A stretch of 45,643 bases of DNA, taken from positions 1-45,643 of the forward strand of contig CAIKVZ010000013.1 in NCBI GenBank assembly GCA_903830985.1, in the 5' to 3' direction. The stretch is from an uncultured beta proteobacterium (GTDB taxonomy: Bacteria > Pseudomonadota > Gammaproteobacteria > Burkholderiales > Burkholderiaceae_C). Every line of letters begins with the position of its first letter. Position 1 is the stretch's first letter. The notes below the pieces were generated by a model. That model had not been told where the DNA came from. It was given only the letters and a program-made list of their open reading frames with translations, and did no database searches. Of this stretch, positions 24,709 through 33,015 are shown in pieces. The translations under genes were made by a program, and so were the position numbers.

Positions 24709-25641
24709 GTGCCACACCCAAACCATTTGAAACCCACCTCCACCCGCCTCATGGCCTACCTGTGCCTGGGCCTGAGCATGTCCCTGGTGGGCAGCTATGT
24801 GGCGCTGTCCAAGCCCCTGGTGCTGGTGCTGCCGGTGTTCCTGCTGGCCTGGATGCGCTTTGGTCTGGGCGCACTGGCCATGCTGCACTGGTTGCCCAAG
24901 CCAGCCGATGAACCCGCCATGACGACTCAGACAAAACGTCTGCTGTTCCTGGAATCCTTTTTGGGCAACTTCCTGTTCACGATCTGCATGCTCTTCGGCC
25001 TGAGCCTGACCAGCGCGGTCTCGGCTGGCGTCATCATGGCAGCCATTCCGGCCGTGGTGGCGCTGCTGAGTTGGGCCTTCCTGCGCGAGCGCATCGACTG
25101 GCGCGTGGGGAGCGGCGTGGCCTGCGCAGCCCTGGGTATCGCCCTGCTGTCGCTGACCAAGGCGACCCCGAGCGAGGCCACGGCCCAAGCCGCAGGGAAC
25201 AGCAGCGCACTGTGGGGCAACCTGCTGGTGTTCGCAGCGGTGCTGTGCGAAGCCGCCTACGCCGTGATCGGCAAGAAGCTCACCGGCGCCCTGGGCCCGA
25301 AACGCATCACGGCCCTCATCAACCTGTGGGGCTTGGCGCTGATGACGCCCATGGGCCTGTACGGTGCCCTGCGTTTTGATTTTTCGGTCGTGCCCTGGAA
25401 CATCTGGGGCCTGCTGCTGTTCTATGCGCTGGCCGCCAGCGTCTGGACCGTGTGGCTGTGGATGACCGGACTCAAGTCAGTGCCCGCAGCCCAAGGCGGC
25501 GTCTTCACCGTGATGCTGCCGATCTCGGCCGCGCTGGTCGGTGTGCTGGTGCTCGGCGAACCCGTCTCCGCCACCCAAGGCCTGGCCTTTGCCATCGCGC
25601 TGGTAGGGCTGGTGTTGGCGACCTTGCCAACCCGTTCCTGA
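24709..25641 (+). CDS. EamA/DMT-family transporter
   Basis: An inner-membrane protein of about 310 residues with ten predicted helices in two EamA repeats: the first from AYLCLGLSMSLVGSYVA to ALGIALLSLT, the second from ALWGNLLVFAAVLCEAAYAV to the end. The second repeat ends with LGEPVSATQGLAFAIALVG, a usual EamA signature. Such proteins export amino acids, amines or other metabolites; the substrate is unknown. The start is uncertain (GTG 24709, TTG 24727 or ATG 24751) because no Shine-Dalgarno sequence stands out. It is divergent from the agmatinase gene. Confidence 0.85.
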   Translation: MPHPNHLKPTSTRLMAYLCLGLSMSLVGSYVALSKPLVLVLPVFLLAWMRFGLGALAMLHWLPKPADEPAMTTQTKRLLFLESFLGNFLFTICMLFGLSLTSAVSAGVIMAAIPAVVALLSWAFLRERIDWRVGSGVACAALGIALLSLTKATPSEATAQAAGNSSALWGNLLVFAAVLCEAAYAVIGKKLTGALGPKRITALINLWGLALMTPMGLYGALRFDFSVVPWNIWGLLLFYALAASVWTVWLWMTGLKSVPAAQGGVFTVMLPISAALVGVLVLGEPVSATQGLAFAIALVGLVLATLPTRS

Positions 25642-25670
25642 GGACGCAGGACAGCACATCCTGATTGACT

Positions 25671-25706
25671 TTGGTCTTGGTCTTGGTCTTGGTCTTGGAT
25701 TTGGTA
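25671..25706. repeat. TTGGTC hexamer tandem repeat
   Basis: Four perfect TTGGTC units (25671-25694) are followed by TTGGAT and TTGGTA. The array lies 30 bp past the EamA stop codon. Both strands lack a sensible gene here; the frame that crosses it reads only (LV)n and is spurious. Confidence 0.8.
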
Positions 25707-25729
25707 TTCGGTATCGAACGCCGTTATGA

Positions 25730-25975
25730 GGAGACGAGTAGCGCAGGTATGGACGGATCAGGGCTGGCGTTGTCCGAGCGAAGCGAGTTTAGCCAGACCC
25801 CGGCCAGACCGAGCAACGCAGTGTGCCCGAAGGGCCGACGAATCCGGCTCGCCTTTTCTTTGGTGACTTTCTTTTGGCGACGCAAAAGAAAGTTACTGCG
25901 CAGTCGGGCGCATATCCCGACCAACGGCCCAGGCCGAGACCCGGCAGGCCCCGCGGCACAGCGCAATGAAAGTGG
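25730..25975. repeat. dispersed-type intergenic repeat with a strong hairpin
   Basis: This stretch holds no credible gene. Its translation (ALSERSEFSQTPARPSNAV and LAFSLVTFFWRRKRK) is a pattern I recognise from spurious ORFs scattered in Comamonadaceae genomes, so I read it as a dispersed intergenic element. It contains a perfect 10-bp inverted repeat, ACTTTCTTTT (25866-25875) and AAAAGAAAGT (25884-25893), around an 8-nt loop; the stem extends further with G-U pairs. Copy number cannot be tested from this window. Together with the hexamer array it fills the 25642-25995 gap. Confidence 0.6.
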
Positions 25976-25995
25976 ATGAAACCGACGTTACGGTT

Positions 25996-26565
25996 TCAGA
26001 GCGCCTTCTGTACCACCGCCCCCTTGAGCAACAAGGGACCACTGGGACCGTGGGAATCTTCCACACCACCCTTGGACTCCACGCTCACGCCGAGTTGCGG
26101 CACATCGCGCAGGTCTTTTTCGGTGCCAGGGATGCGCAAGGTCTGGCTGCCGCTGGCCAGCAGGCCGAGCGAGCGCGGCGCGCCTGTGGCGGGCAGGGCC
26201 CAGAGTTGCAGCGAGTCTTCGCGGCCTTCCTTGATGCTGCCCAGGCGCTGCAGCACCAACGAATTTTCCGTCGGGTCCAGCGTGACCAGCAGCGCCGGTG
26301 CGCTCTGACCGTCCAGCAGGACCGCGATGTACTTGATTTGAGGCAGCACCAGAAGCTGCTTTTGCAGGTGCGTCACCTGCGCCTTGAACTGCTCGAACAT
26401 GCTCATTCCCGTGGCGGCGGCAAAGATCAGCAGGATCAGGAAGAAGACGGTGAAGCCACGCCACCAGGCCAGGGGAGTCAGGCCCCAGACCCGGACGGGC
26501 GCGGCGGCGGCGACGGATTGGGAAGAGGAAGTGTTGTTGTCGGTAGATGCTTGCATAGAGGCCAT
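25996..26565 (-). CDS. membrane-anchored protein with RskA-type anti-sigma C-terminal domain
   Basis: A 189-residue protein: a short Ser/Ala-rich cytoplasmic N-terminus, one membrane helix at about 37-55 (GFTVFFLILLIFAAATG), a short coiled segment, then a periplasmic domain (LLDGQSAPALLVTLD, LQLWALPATGAPRSLG, VSVESKGGV) resembling the RskA extracytoplasmic domain of anti-sigma-K factors. It lacks the N-terminal zinc-binding anti-sigma domain, and no sigma factor gene lies near. It may be a degenerate or repurposed sensor. ATG 26565 is chosen; GTG 26571 and ATG 26556 are alternatives. rraA lies 14 nt upstream in the same direction. Confidence 0.65.
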   Translation of the reverse strand: MASMQASTDNNTSSSQSVAAAAPVRVWGLTPLAWWRGFTVFFLILLIFAAATGMSMFEQFKAQVTHLQKQLLVLPQIKYIAVLLDGQSAPALLVTLDPTENSLVLQRLGSIKEGREDSLQLWALPATGAPRSLGLLASGSQTLRIPGTEKDLRDVPQLGVSVESKGGVEDSHGPSGPLLLKGAVVQKAL

Positions 26566-26579
26566 TGTCACCTACCGCA

Positions 26580-27089
26580 TCAGGCCAGCGCCACGCTGCC
26601 AAGCACGATGCCGTCAGCGTCGGCGTACAGCCAGTCCCCCGGGAGCACGCGCACGCCCTGGATCTGCACCGGCACGTCCGCCTGACCCTGATTGCGCTTT
26701 TCTGTGGGCAAGGGCATGGCAGCCAATGCGCAAATGCCGACGGCCAACTCGGCCAGTTCGACCACATCGCGCACGCAGCCATCGATCACCACGCCGGCCC
26801 AGCCATTGCGCGCCGCGGCGGCCGCCAGATTCCCGCCGAGCAGCGCATGGCGCAGCGAACCGCCACCGTCCACCACCAGCACACGGCCTCCGCCGGCCGA
26901 ATCCACAGCTGCCTTGACGAGCGAGTTGTCCTCGAAACACTTGACCGTAACCACCGGTCCGCAAAACTTCGCCTTCGCGCCGTACTGGCGGAACACCGGC
27001 GGCAACACGCGAAAACGTCCAGAGCTGTCGTTCTTGTGCGCATCGCACAGGTCACAGGTGGCAAAGTTGGGGGTCACATAGGCTGTCAT
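26580..27089 (-). CDS. rraA: RraA-family protein (RNase E activity regulator / HMG aldolase fold)
   Basis: A 169-residue protein with the family's VDGGGSLRHALLGGN stretch and the DGCVRDVVELAEL motif (103 onwards). RraA of E. coli binds and inhibits RNase E, while related proteins are 4-hydroxy-4-methyl-2-oxoglutarate aldolases. The N-terminus MTAYVTPNFATCDLCDAH is typical of RraA. ATG 27089 has AAAGGACGG just before it. Without an aromatic catabolic operon nearby, the RNase-regulator type is more likely, but sequence alone does not settle this. Confidence 0.83.
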   Translation of the reverse strand: MTAYVTPNFATCDLCDAHKNDSSGRFRVLPPVFRQYGAKAKFCGPVVTVKCFEDNSLVKAAVDSAGGGRVLVVDGGGSLRHALLGGNLAAAAARNGWAGVVIDGCVRDVVELAELAVGICALAAMPLPTEKRNQGQADVPVQIQGVRVLPGDWLYADADGIVLGSVALA

Positions 27090-27413
27090 GTCCGTCCTTT
27101 GAAAGTTGGCATCGAAATGCAGCGTCTGTTGCGGCTGTATTTCGAAGCCAAGGATACCCAAAAATTCCGTCCTCAGCATGCCTGGCACGCAGCCTTTTGC
27201 GACCGGATTTCCCCTGTGCGGCCCCCAGGGAAGCGCCTCTGAAGCGCTTTCGGACAGAAAGACACAAAAAAAACAACACACAGCAGCGAAAAACACACTT
27301 TTCTCCTAGGAAAACAAGGTTTTCTCCCTTAGCATCAGCCTTGCCAGTGCGACACGCCTCGAAGAATGCGATTTTCACTGGTGAATTCTCAACTTATAGA
27401 AGGAAATTCAATC
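27090..27413. other. divergent intergenic region between rraA and the SWIB gene
   Basis: No gene is seen here. The half next to the SWIB gene is A/T-rich with A-runs, and carries TTTTCTCC twice (27299 and 27320, 21 bp or two helical turns apart). The first copy is part of TTTTC-TCCTAG-GAAAA (27299-27314). These are candidate regulator sites for the SWIB gene. I cannot place either promoter with confidence. Confidence 0.5.
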
Positions 27414-27851
27414 ATGGCAACTGCGAAAAAAGCCCCGGCCAAAAAGGCCGCTCCCGCCAAGAAAGCTGCACCCGCGAAAGCGGCTGCTGCTCCGGCAAAG
27501 AAAGTAGCCGCGAAGAAAGCGGCCCCTGCGAAAAAAGCAGCTCCGGCCAAAAAAGCCGCTCCTGCCAAGGCACCCGCAGCGAAGAAAGTCCCCGCCAAGA
27601 AGCGCACCGTGAACGCGGCCTTCATGAAGGCACTGACCCCCAGCGCCGCTTTGGCTGCCGTGGTCGGTGCAGCTCCCCTGCCCCGCACCGAAGTGGTCAG
27701 CAAGCTGTGGGTTTACATCAAGAAGAACAAGCTGCAAGACGCAGTGAACAAGCGCATGATCAATGCCGATGCCAAGCTCAAGGAAGTGTTCGGCAAGATC
27801 CAGGTGTCGATGTTCGAAATGGCCGGCCTGATCGGCAAGCACCTCAAGTAA
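27414..27851 (+). CDS. histone H1-like / SWIB domain protein
   Basis: A 145-residue protein in two parts. Residues 1-62 are almost only Lys, Ala and Pro in AAPAKK-type repeats, like the tails of eukaryotic H1 and bacterial H1-like proteins, and should bind DNA non-specifically. Residues 65-145 form a SWIB/MDM2-type domain (LAAVVGAAPLPRTEVVSKLW, YIKKNKLQDAVNKRMI, DAKLKEVFGK, VSMFEMAGLIGKHLK). It is probably a nucleoid-associated protein. ATG 27414 has AAGGAA 8 nt before it; the frame upstream adds 16 unrelated codons. A terminator follows directly, so the gene is monocistronic. Confidence 0.9.
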   Translation: MATAKKAPAKKAAPAKKAAPAKAAAAPAKKVAAKKAAPAKKAAPAKKAAPAKAPAAKKVPAKKRTVNAAFMKALTPSAALAAVVGAAPLPRTEVVSKLWVYIKKNKLQDAVNKRMINADAKLKEVFGKIQVSMFEMAGLIGKHLK

Positions 27852-27876
27852 TCCACCCCCGGGTGTTGATGCAAAG

Positions 27877-27902
27877 GGCCGCAGCAATGCGGCCTTTTTT
27901 TT
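27877..27902 (+). terminator. rho-independent terminator of the SWIB gene
   Basis: A perfect 7-bp stem GGCCGCA/TGCGGCC with a GCAA tetraloop is followed by eight T residues (27895-27902). It begins 26 nt after the stop codon. Confidence 0.93.
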
Positions 27903-27976
27903 CGCCCCGGCGCAAAGACCTTGCCTGCTAGACTTTGCCGCACCTCCCCCAGATAGACATCTCCTTGCCTGCTTCA

Positions 27977-28723
27977 ATGATCCGCCTGTTCTTCACCCTG
28001 CTCGCGCTGACCGGCCTGGCCGGCGCGAACGCGGCGGAAGTGCGCCTGGCCGTTGCCGCCAACTTCAGCGCACCGATCCAGGTGCTGGTCAGCGATTTCG
28101 AAAAGAGCACCGGGCACAAGGCGCTGGTGTCGCTGGCGGCCAGCGGCGCGCTGTTTTCTCAAATAAAGAACGGTGCGCCATTTGATGTGATGCTCTCTGC
28201 CGACGCCGAGCGCCCGACGCGTCTCGAGCAAGAAGGTGACGCCGTTGCGGGCAGCCGCTTCACCTATGCCGTCGGGCGCCTGGCGCTGTGGTCGGCACGC
28301 AGCGATCTGGTCGATGCGCAGGGAGCAGTGCTGCGCCGCGGCGGCTTTCAGCGCCTGGCCATTGCCGCGCCCAAGCTGGCGCCCTACGGCGGCGCCGCCA
28401 TGCAGGTGCTGACGGCACTTGCTCTGCCGTCGGCGCAGTCCAACTTCACCCTGGTCACGGGCGAAAGCATCGGCCAAGCCTACAGCTTCATCGCCAGCGG
28501 CAACGCGGAGTTGGGTTTGGTCGCGCTGTCGCAGGTCTGGGCAGACGGCCGCCTGAAAAGCGGCTCGATGTGGCTGGTGCCTGCATCACTGCATACGCCG
28601 ATCCGCCAGGACGCCGTGCTGCTGCGCCACGGCAGGAACAACCCGGCAGCACTGGCCTGGATGCAATTCCTGGCCACGCCGCAGGCCAAAACCGTGATCC
28701 GCGCCCATGGCTACGACATCTGA
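27977..28723 (+). CDS. modA: molybdate-binding periplasmic protein
   Basis: A 248-residue precursor with signal peptide MIRLFFTLLALTGLAGANA. ModA features follow: VRLAVAANFSAPIQVL, an SLAASGALFSQIKNGAPFDV stretch (oxyanion contact and hinge), FDVMLSADAERP, and VTGESIGQAYSFIASGNAELG. It captures molybdate (possibly tungstate) in the periplasm for ModBC. The start is ATG 27977; an upstream in-frame ATG at 27935 would place a polar stretch before the signal peptide and is disfavoured. Confidence 0.92.
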   Translation: MIRLFFTLLALTGLAGANAAEVRLAVAANFSAPIQVLVSDFEKSTGHKALVSLAASGALFSQIKNGAPFDVMLSADAERPTRLEQEGDAVAGSRFTYAVGRLALWSARSDLVDAQGAVLRRGGFQRLAIAAPKLAPYGGAAMQVLTALALPSAQSNFTLVTGESIGQAYSFIASGNAELGLVALSQVWADGRLKSGSMWLVPASLHTPIRQDAVLLRHGRNNPAALAWMQFLATPQAKTVIRAHGYDI

Positions 28724-28735
28724 GGCCGGTGCAGT

Positions 28736-29407
28736 ATGAGCAGCGCCGCACTCAGCGCCACCGTGCTCACGCTGCAACTCGCAGGGTTGACCACGGCCAT
28801 CCTGCTGCTGCTGGGAACGCCCCTGGCCTGGTGCCTGGCGCGCACCCGCAGCTGGCTCAAGGGACCGGCCAGCGCCGTCGTGGCCCTGCCCCTGGTGCTG
28901 CCGCCAACGGTACTGGGCTTCTATTTGCTGCTCGCGCTGGGCCCCAATGGCCCCGTGGGACAAGTGACGCAGGCGCTGGGACTGGGCCTGCTGCCGTTCA
29001 GCTTTGCCGGTCTGGTGCTGGGCTCGGTGCTGTACTCCCTGCCCTTTGTCGTGCAGCCGCTGCAAAACGCCTTTGAGGCCATCGGTGAGCGGCCCCTGGA
29101 GGTGGCGGCAACGCTGCGCGCCTCGCCGCTGGACACTTTTTTCCACGTCGTGCTGCCCCTTGCACGTCCCGGCTACGTGACGGCCACGGTGATGGGCTTT
29201 GCCCACACGCTGGGCGAGTTTGGCGTGGTGCTGATGCTGGGCGGCAATATTCCGGGGCGCACGCGCGTGCTGTCGGTGCAGATCTTCGACCATGTGGAGG
29301 CGCTGGAATACACGCAAGCCCATGGCTTGGCGGGCGGCATGCTGGTGTTCTCTTTTGTCGTGCTGTTGGTGATGTACGCGTTCAATCCGACAGGGCGGCG
29401 CAAATGA
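28736..29407 (+). CDS. modB: molybdate ABC transporter permease
   Basis: A 223-residue inner-membrane permease with about five helices. The ATPase-docking loop [20 protein letters not shown] and the ModB-typical [20 protein letters not shown] are present. It starts 12 nt after modA and ends overlapping modC by 4 nt (ATGA). Confidence 0.95.
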   Translation: MSSAALSATVLTLQLAGLTTAILLLLGTPLAWCLARTRSWLKGPASAVVALPLVLPPTVLGFYLLLALGPNGPVGQVTQALGLGLLPFSFAGLVLGSVLYSLPFVVQPLQNAFEAIGERPLEVAATLRASPLDTFFHVVLPLARPGYVTATVMGFAHTLGEFGVVLMLGGNIPGRTRVLSVQIFDHVEALEYTQAHGLAGGMLVFSFVVLLVMYAFNPTGRRK

Positions 29408-30507
29408 AATCGGCGGCCACATCCGACCATGAAATTCTGGCGCTGCGACTGCAGCGCAGCTACCCGGCGTTCAAGCTGGATCTGGACTTGCGCTTGCCGG
29501 GGCGCGGCGTGACCGCGCTGTTCGGCCCATCCGGCTGCGGCAAGACCAGTACGCTGCGCGCTGTCGCCGGCCTGGAGCGCGCCACGCGCGGCCGGGTCGC
29601 GCTGCACGGCGAGGTCTGGCAGGACGACGACACCCGCCAGCGCTTCGTGCCCACGCACCTGCGCGCCATTGGCTACGTGTTTCAGGAGCCCAGTCTGCTG
29701 ACGCACCTGAGCGTGCAGGGCAATCTGGACTTCGGCCTGCAGCGCGTACCCCGGGCACAGCGCCGCGTCTCGCTCGAGCGCGCCGTGGAACTGCTGGGCA
29801 TAGCCGCGCTGCTGACACGCCGCCCCGACGCGCTGTCCGGCGGAGAGCGTCAGCGCGTGGCCATGGCGCGCGCCCTGGCCAGCAGCCCGCGCCTGTTGCT
29901 CATGGACGAGCCGCTGGCCGCCCTGGACGCGCAGCGCAAGGCCGAGGTCCTGCCCTACCTGGAGCGGCTGGCTGGCGAGTTCGACATCCCCGTGCTGTAC
30001 GTGAGTCACGCCAGCGACGAGGTGGCGCGCCTGGCCGACCATCTGGTGCTGATGGAGGCGGGCCGCGTCGTGGCCAGTGGTGCCACAGAGTCAATGCTGA
30101 CACGCCTGGACCTGAGCCTGGCGCATGGCGACAGCGCCGCGGCCGTGCTCAACGCCACGGTCTGCGGCCACGACCAGCACTTTGGCCTGAGCCACGCGGA
30201 GTTCGCCGGTGGACGCGTGGCGCTGGCGCACCCCGATCTGCCGCTGGGTCAAGCGTTGCGCCTGCGCGTGCAGGCGCGCGACGTGAGCCTCACCTTGCAG
30301 CAGCAAAGCGGCACCAGCATCCTCAACATCCTGCCGGCCACGGTCACGGCCTTGGCCGATGACGGGCGTGGCCAGGTGATGGTGCAGCTGAACCTGGGCG
30401 GCAGCGCCCTGCTGGCGCGCGTCACCGCCAAGTCGGTTCATGCCCTGCAACTGGCGCCGGGTCTGGCGCTGTACGCACAGATCAAGGGCGTGGCGATTCT
30501 GGGTTGA
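29404..30507 (+). CDS. modC: molybdate ABC transporter ATP-binding protein with Mop domain
   Basis: A 367-residue ATPase: Walker [11 protein letters not shown] (41-50), signature [15 protein letters not shown], Walker B LLLMDEP with the D-loop LAALD, and H-loop YVSHASDEV. The C-terminal part (about 300-365, [13 protein letters not shown] and [14 protein letters not shown]) is the Mop/TOBE domain that binds molybdate in ModC. It ends 13 bp before the convergent dehydrogenase gene. Confidence 0.95.
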   Translation: MKSAATSDHEILALRLQRSYPAFKLDLDLRLPGRGVTALFGPSGCGKTSTLRAVAGLERATRGRVALHGEVWQDDDTRQRFVPTHLRAIGYVFQEPSLLTHLSVQGNLDFGLQRVPRAQRRVSLERAVELLGIAALLTRRPDALSGGERQRVAMARALASSPRLLLMDEPLAALDAQRKAEVLPYLERLAGEFDIPVLYVSHASDEVARLADHLVLMEAGRVVASGATESMLTRLDLSLAHGDSAAAVLNATVCGHDQHFGLSHAEFAGGRVALAHPDLPLGQALRLRVQARDVSLTLQQQSGTSILNILPATVTALADDGRGQVMVQLNLGGSALLARVTAKSVHALQLAPGLALYAQIKGVAILG

Positions 30508-30520
30508 AGCGCACGCCGCT

Positions 30521-31375
30521 TCAGGCGGGGCGCACCCAGTCCTCGCTGCGCTTCCAGAGCTCTGCCGCCAACGACAAATCCTGTGCCACGCGACTCGGCG
30601 TCTTGCGTTTGCAGCTGTCGTAGTACAGACCCGATTCGGTGCCCACGGCGGCGTCGCTGGCGCACCAGACCGTGGTCGCAGCGCCCTTCTCGGGCGAAAT
30701 CAGGAACAGCTTGAGCAGCGACCCCAGGGGCCAGGGCATGGAACGCCAGACATCGGTTGCCACCACGCCGGGGTGCAGGGAATAGGTGGTGACGCCCGTA
30801 CCGTCGAGCCGGCGTGCGAGCTCGGCGCTGAACAGCACATTCGCCAGCTTGGACACACCGTACTCGGGTATGGCCGTGGCCGAGGCCGTGGGTGCGCGCA
30901 CCGCCTGCCAGTCAATGCCCGGTGCGCGGTAGTGGGCACGGCTGGCCACGGTGACGATGCGCGCCGGGGCTGATGCCTTGATGCGCTCCAGCAGCAGTTG
31001 CGTGAGCAAAAAATGCCCGACATGGTTCACGCCAAAGGCGAGCTCGAACCCCTGGCGTGTGGCGCCCTTGGCACCGGCCAGGCCGGCGTTGTTGACCAGC
31101 AGGTGCAGCGGCAAGCCCTTGGCCAGAAAGGCCTGGGCGCAGGCACGCACCGAGTCGAGGTCCTGCAAGTCCAGCGTCAGCCATTCGACCTGGGCCCCGG
31201 GCACGGCCGCGCGAATTTCGTCGAGCACGGCTTGCGTGCGCTCCAGCGAACGGCAGGCCAGAAAGACCTGCATGCCCTGACGCGCCAGCGCCAACGCGGT
31301 GACACGTCCGATGCCGGTGTTGGCGCCGGTGATCAGCGCGACCCGTGCAGCCGCTTTGTTTTTAAATTGAGCCAT
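30521..31375 (-). CDS. short-chain dehydrogenase/reductase (retinol dehydrogenase-like)
   Basis: A 284-residue SDR with the cofactor motif TGANTGIG (16-23), NNAG (95-98), catalytic S145, and YGVSK giving Y172 and K176. The R42 region (ACRSLERT) suggests NADP preference. The SVRACA and HPGVVATDV segments resemble the retinol dehydrogenase/WWOX-like group, whose bacterial substrates are mostly unknown. It is inserted between the mod and tup transporters with no obvious functional link. Its ribosome binding site (AGAGG) lies in a leader hairpin. Confidence 0.87.
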   Translation of the reverse strand: MAQFKNKAAARVALITGANTGIGRVTALALARQGMQVFLACRSLERTQAVLDEIRAAVPGAQVEWLTLDLQDLDSVRACAQAFLAKGLPLHLLVNNAGLAGAKGATRQGFELAFGVNHVGHFLLTQLLLERIKASAPARIVTVASRAHYRAPGIDWQAVRAPTASATAIPEYGVSKLANVLFSAELARRLDGTGVTTYSLHPGVVATDVWRSMPWPLGSLLKLFLISPEKGAATTVWCASDAAVGTESGLYYDSCKRKTPSRVAQDLSLAAELWKRSEDWVRPA

Positions 31376-31376
31376 G

Positions 31377-31405
31377 AATCCGCCTCTTTGAATGGAAGGC
31401 GGATT
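31377..31405 (-). promoter_or_regulatory. leader hairpin covering the SDR ribosome binding site
   Basis: Perfect 9-bp arms AATCCGCCT (31377-31385) and AGGCGGATT (31397-31405) with an 11-nt loop lie just before the SDR start codon. The AGAGG Shine-Dalgarno bases fall in or beside the start-proximal arm on the minus strand, so folding would mask them. It may also act as an operator or as a terminator for tupA, whose stop codon is about 50 bp away on the same strand. Confidence 0.5.
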
Positions 31406-31453
31406 GTCACAGTTTCCCCGTGACGGCGCTGAGGGCGCCGCGCACGGCCAGCC

Positions 31454-32278
31454 TCACTTGCCAGCGTTCGGGAAGAACAGTTGTTCGCCGCCGATTTTGT
31501 AGTTGGCGATGACGGCCTGTCCCGGGGCTGAGACCACCCAGTCGACGAACTTCTGCGCTTCAGCCACCTTGACGTGGGCGTGTTTGGCCGGGTTCACGAC
31601 CATGACGCCGTACTGGTTGAACAGTCGGCCGTCGCCCTCGACCAGCACGCTCAGATTCGCGCGGTTCTTGAAGTTGAGCCAGGTGCCGCGATCCGCCAGC
31701 ACGTAGGCGCCACTGGACGCCGCGATGTTCAGCGCCGGGCCCATGCCACAGCCGCAGGACTGGTAGCCGCTGCCCATGGACTCCAGGCCGGCGAGCTTCC
31801 AGAAGCGCAGCTCGGCCGCGTGCGTGCCGCTCTTGTCGCCGCGCGAGATGAAACCGGCATTGGCCGCACTCAATTTTTTCAGCGCCAGCACGATGTCGCG
31901 GCCCCGAATCTGCGCGGGGTCAGCCTGCGGCCCCACCAGCACGAAGTCGTTGTACATCACCGGCCAGCGTTTCAGGCTGAAGCCCTCGGCGACGAATTTT
32001 TCCTCGGCCGCCTGGTCGTGCACGAACAGCACGTCGGCGTCGCCGCGGCGCGCCATGTCGATGGCCTGCCCCGTGCCCAGTGCCACCACCTTGATGTCGA
32101 TACCGCTGGCCTTCTTGAACTCGGGCAACAGGTGGGCAAACAGGCCCGACTGTTCGGTCGACGTGGTCGACGCCATGACGATGGACTGGGCCGCGGCGCC
32201 GAGCGTTGCGACGCACATCACGGCGCTGAGCAAGGCTTGCAGCAGGCGCGAGGCGGGTCGGGATGGGATCAGTTTCAT
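31454..32278 (-). CDS. tupA: tungstate-binding periplasmic protein
   Basis: A 274-residue precursor with a signal peptide ending near LGAAAQS. The mature start SIVMASTTSTEQSGLFAHLL holds the TTST motif of TupA/WtpA-type oxyanion binders. Other features are VALGTGQAIDMARRGDADVL, VHDQAAEEKFVAEGF and FISRGDKSGTHAAE. An uncommon Cys pair occurs in YQSCGCGMGPALN. It is last in the tupBCA run and overlaps tupC by 4 nt. Selectivity for tungstate over molybdate is a family-level inference. Confidence 0.88.
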   Translation of the reverse strand: MKLIPSRPASRLLQALLSAVMCVATLGAAAQSIVMASTTSTEQSGLFAHLLPEFKKASGIDIKVVALGTGQAIDMARRGDADVLFVHDQAAEEKFVAEGFSLKRWPVMYNDFVLVGPQADPAQIRGRDIVLALKKLSAANAGFISRGDKSGTHAAELRFWKLAGLESMGSGYQSCGCGMGPALNIAASSGAYVLADRGTWLNFKNRANLSVLVEGDGRLFNQYGVMVVNPAKHAHVKVAEAQKFVDWVVSAPGQAVIANYKIGGEQLFFPNAGK

Positions 32279-33015
32279 GCGAGTTCTCCTTTGACAAACA
32301 AATGAGCAGCGGCGGACGCCTGTTGCAGCAGCGCCGCGTCGAAAAAATCAGCCACCGGCAGATCGGCCTGCACGACACCGTGCTCCAGGTAGATCACCCG
32401 GCTTGCCAGGCGCTTGACCTGGCCCAGGTTGTGGCTGGCAAAAACCATGGTCATGGGCGTGGCCTCGCCCACCCCGGCGGCAAACTCGGCCATCAGCGCT
32501 TCGACCTCGCGCTTGGCGTGCGGGTCCAGACTGGCCGTGGGCTCGTCAAGCAGCAACACCTCGGGCTGCAAGGCCCAGGCCCGGGCCAGGGCGAGGCGCT
32601 GTTGCTGTCCGCCCGAGAGCCGGCGCGCCTGACGCTGTGCCTGCGCCAACAGGCCCACGCGCTCAAGGGCCTGCAGGGCCTTCAGCTTGGCGTCGCGCCA
32701 AGCCAGGCCACGCAGCCACAGCCCCAGGGCAATGTTGTTCTGCGCCGTGGTGCGCAACATGTGCGGGCGCTGGAACAGCATGGCCTGTTGCAGCGTGCTG
32801 GAATACACCAGTGAGCCGCTGCTGGGCGCCAGCAGGCCATGCAGCACGCGCAGCAGTGTGCTCTTGCCGCAACCGTTGGCACCCACCAGTGCGATACGCT
32901 CGCCGGCGGCGATGGACAGCGACACTTTGGACAACGCCTGCACACCGCCACTGCGGCTGCCACGCTGAAACACCACGTCGAGCGCCTGCAACGCGAACAG
33001 CGCAGCGGCCTTCAT
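32275..33015 (-). CDS. tupC: tungstate ABC transporter ATP-binding protein
   Basis: A 246-residue ABC ATPase with Walker A GANGCGKST, signature LSGGQQQRLALARAW, Walker B LLLDEPTASLD and H-loop FASHNLGQVKRLA. There is no C-terminal Mop domain, which distinguishes it from ModC and fits TupC. ATGA overlaps join it to tupB upstream and tupA downstream. Confidence 0.9.
   Translation of the reverse strand: MKAAALFALQALDVVFQRGSRSGGVQALSKVSLSIAAGERIALVGANGCGKSTLLRVLHGLLAPSSGSLVYSSTLQQAMLFQRPHMLRTTAQNNIALGLWLRGLAWRDAKLKALQALERVGLLAQAQRQARRLSGGQQQRLALARAWALQPEVLLLDEPTASLDPHAKREVEALMAEFAAGVGEATPMTMVFASHNLGQVKRLASRVIYLEHGVVQADLPVADFFDAALLQQASAAAHLFVKGELA

Noticed and set aside
25665-25979. A 104-codon frame after the EamA gene starting MTLVLVLV
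   Set aside because: Its N-terminus is a translation of the TTGGTC repeat and the rest is the spurious translation of an intergenic repeat; no ribosome binding site.
27395-27400. TATAGA as a -10 element for the SWIB gene
   Set aside because: The resulting transcript start would fall between the ribosome binding site and the start codon, inconsistent with the clear AAGGAA site.
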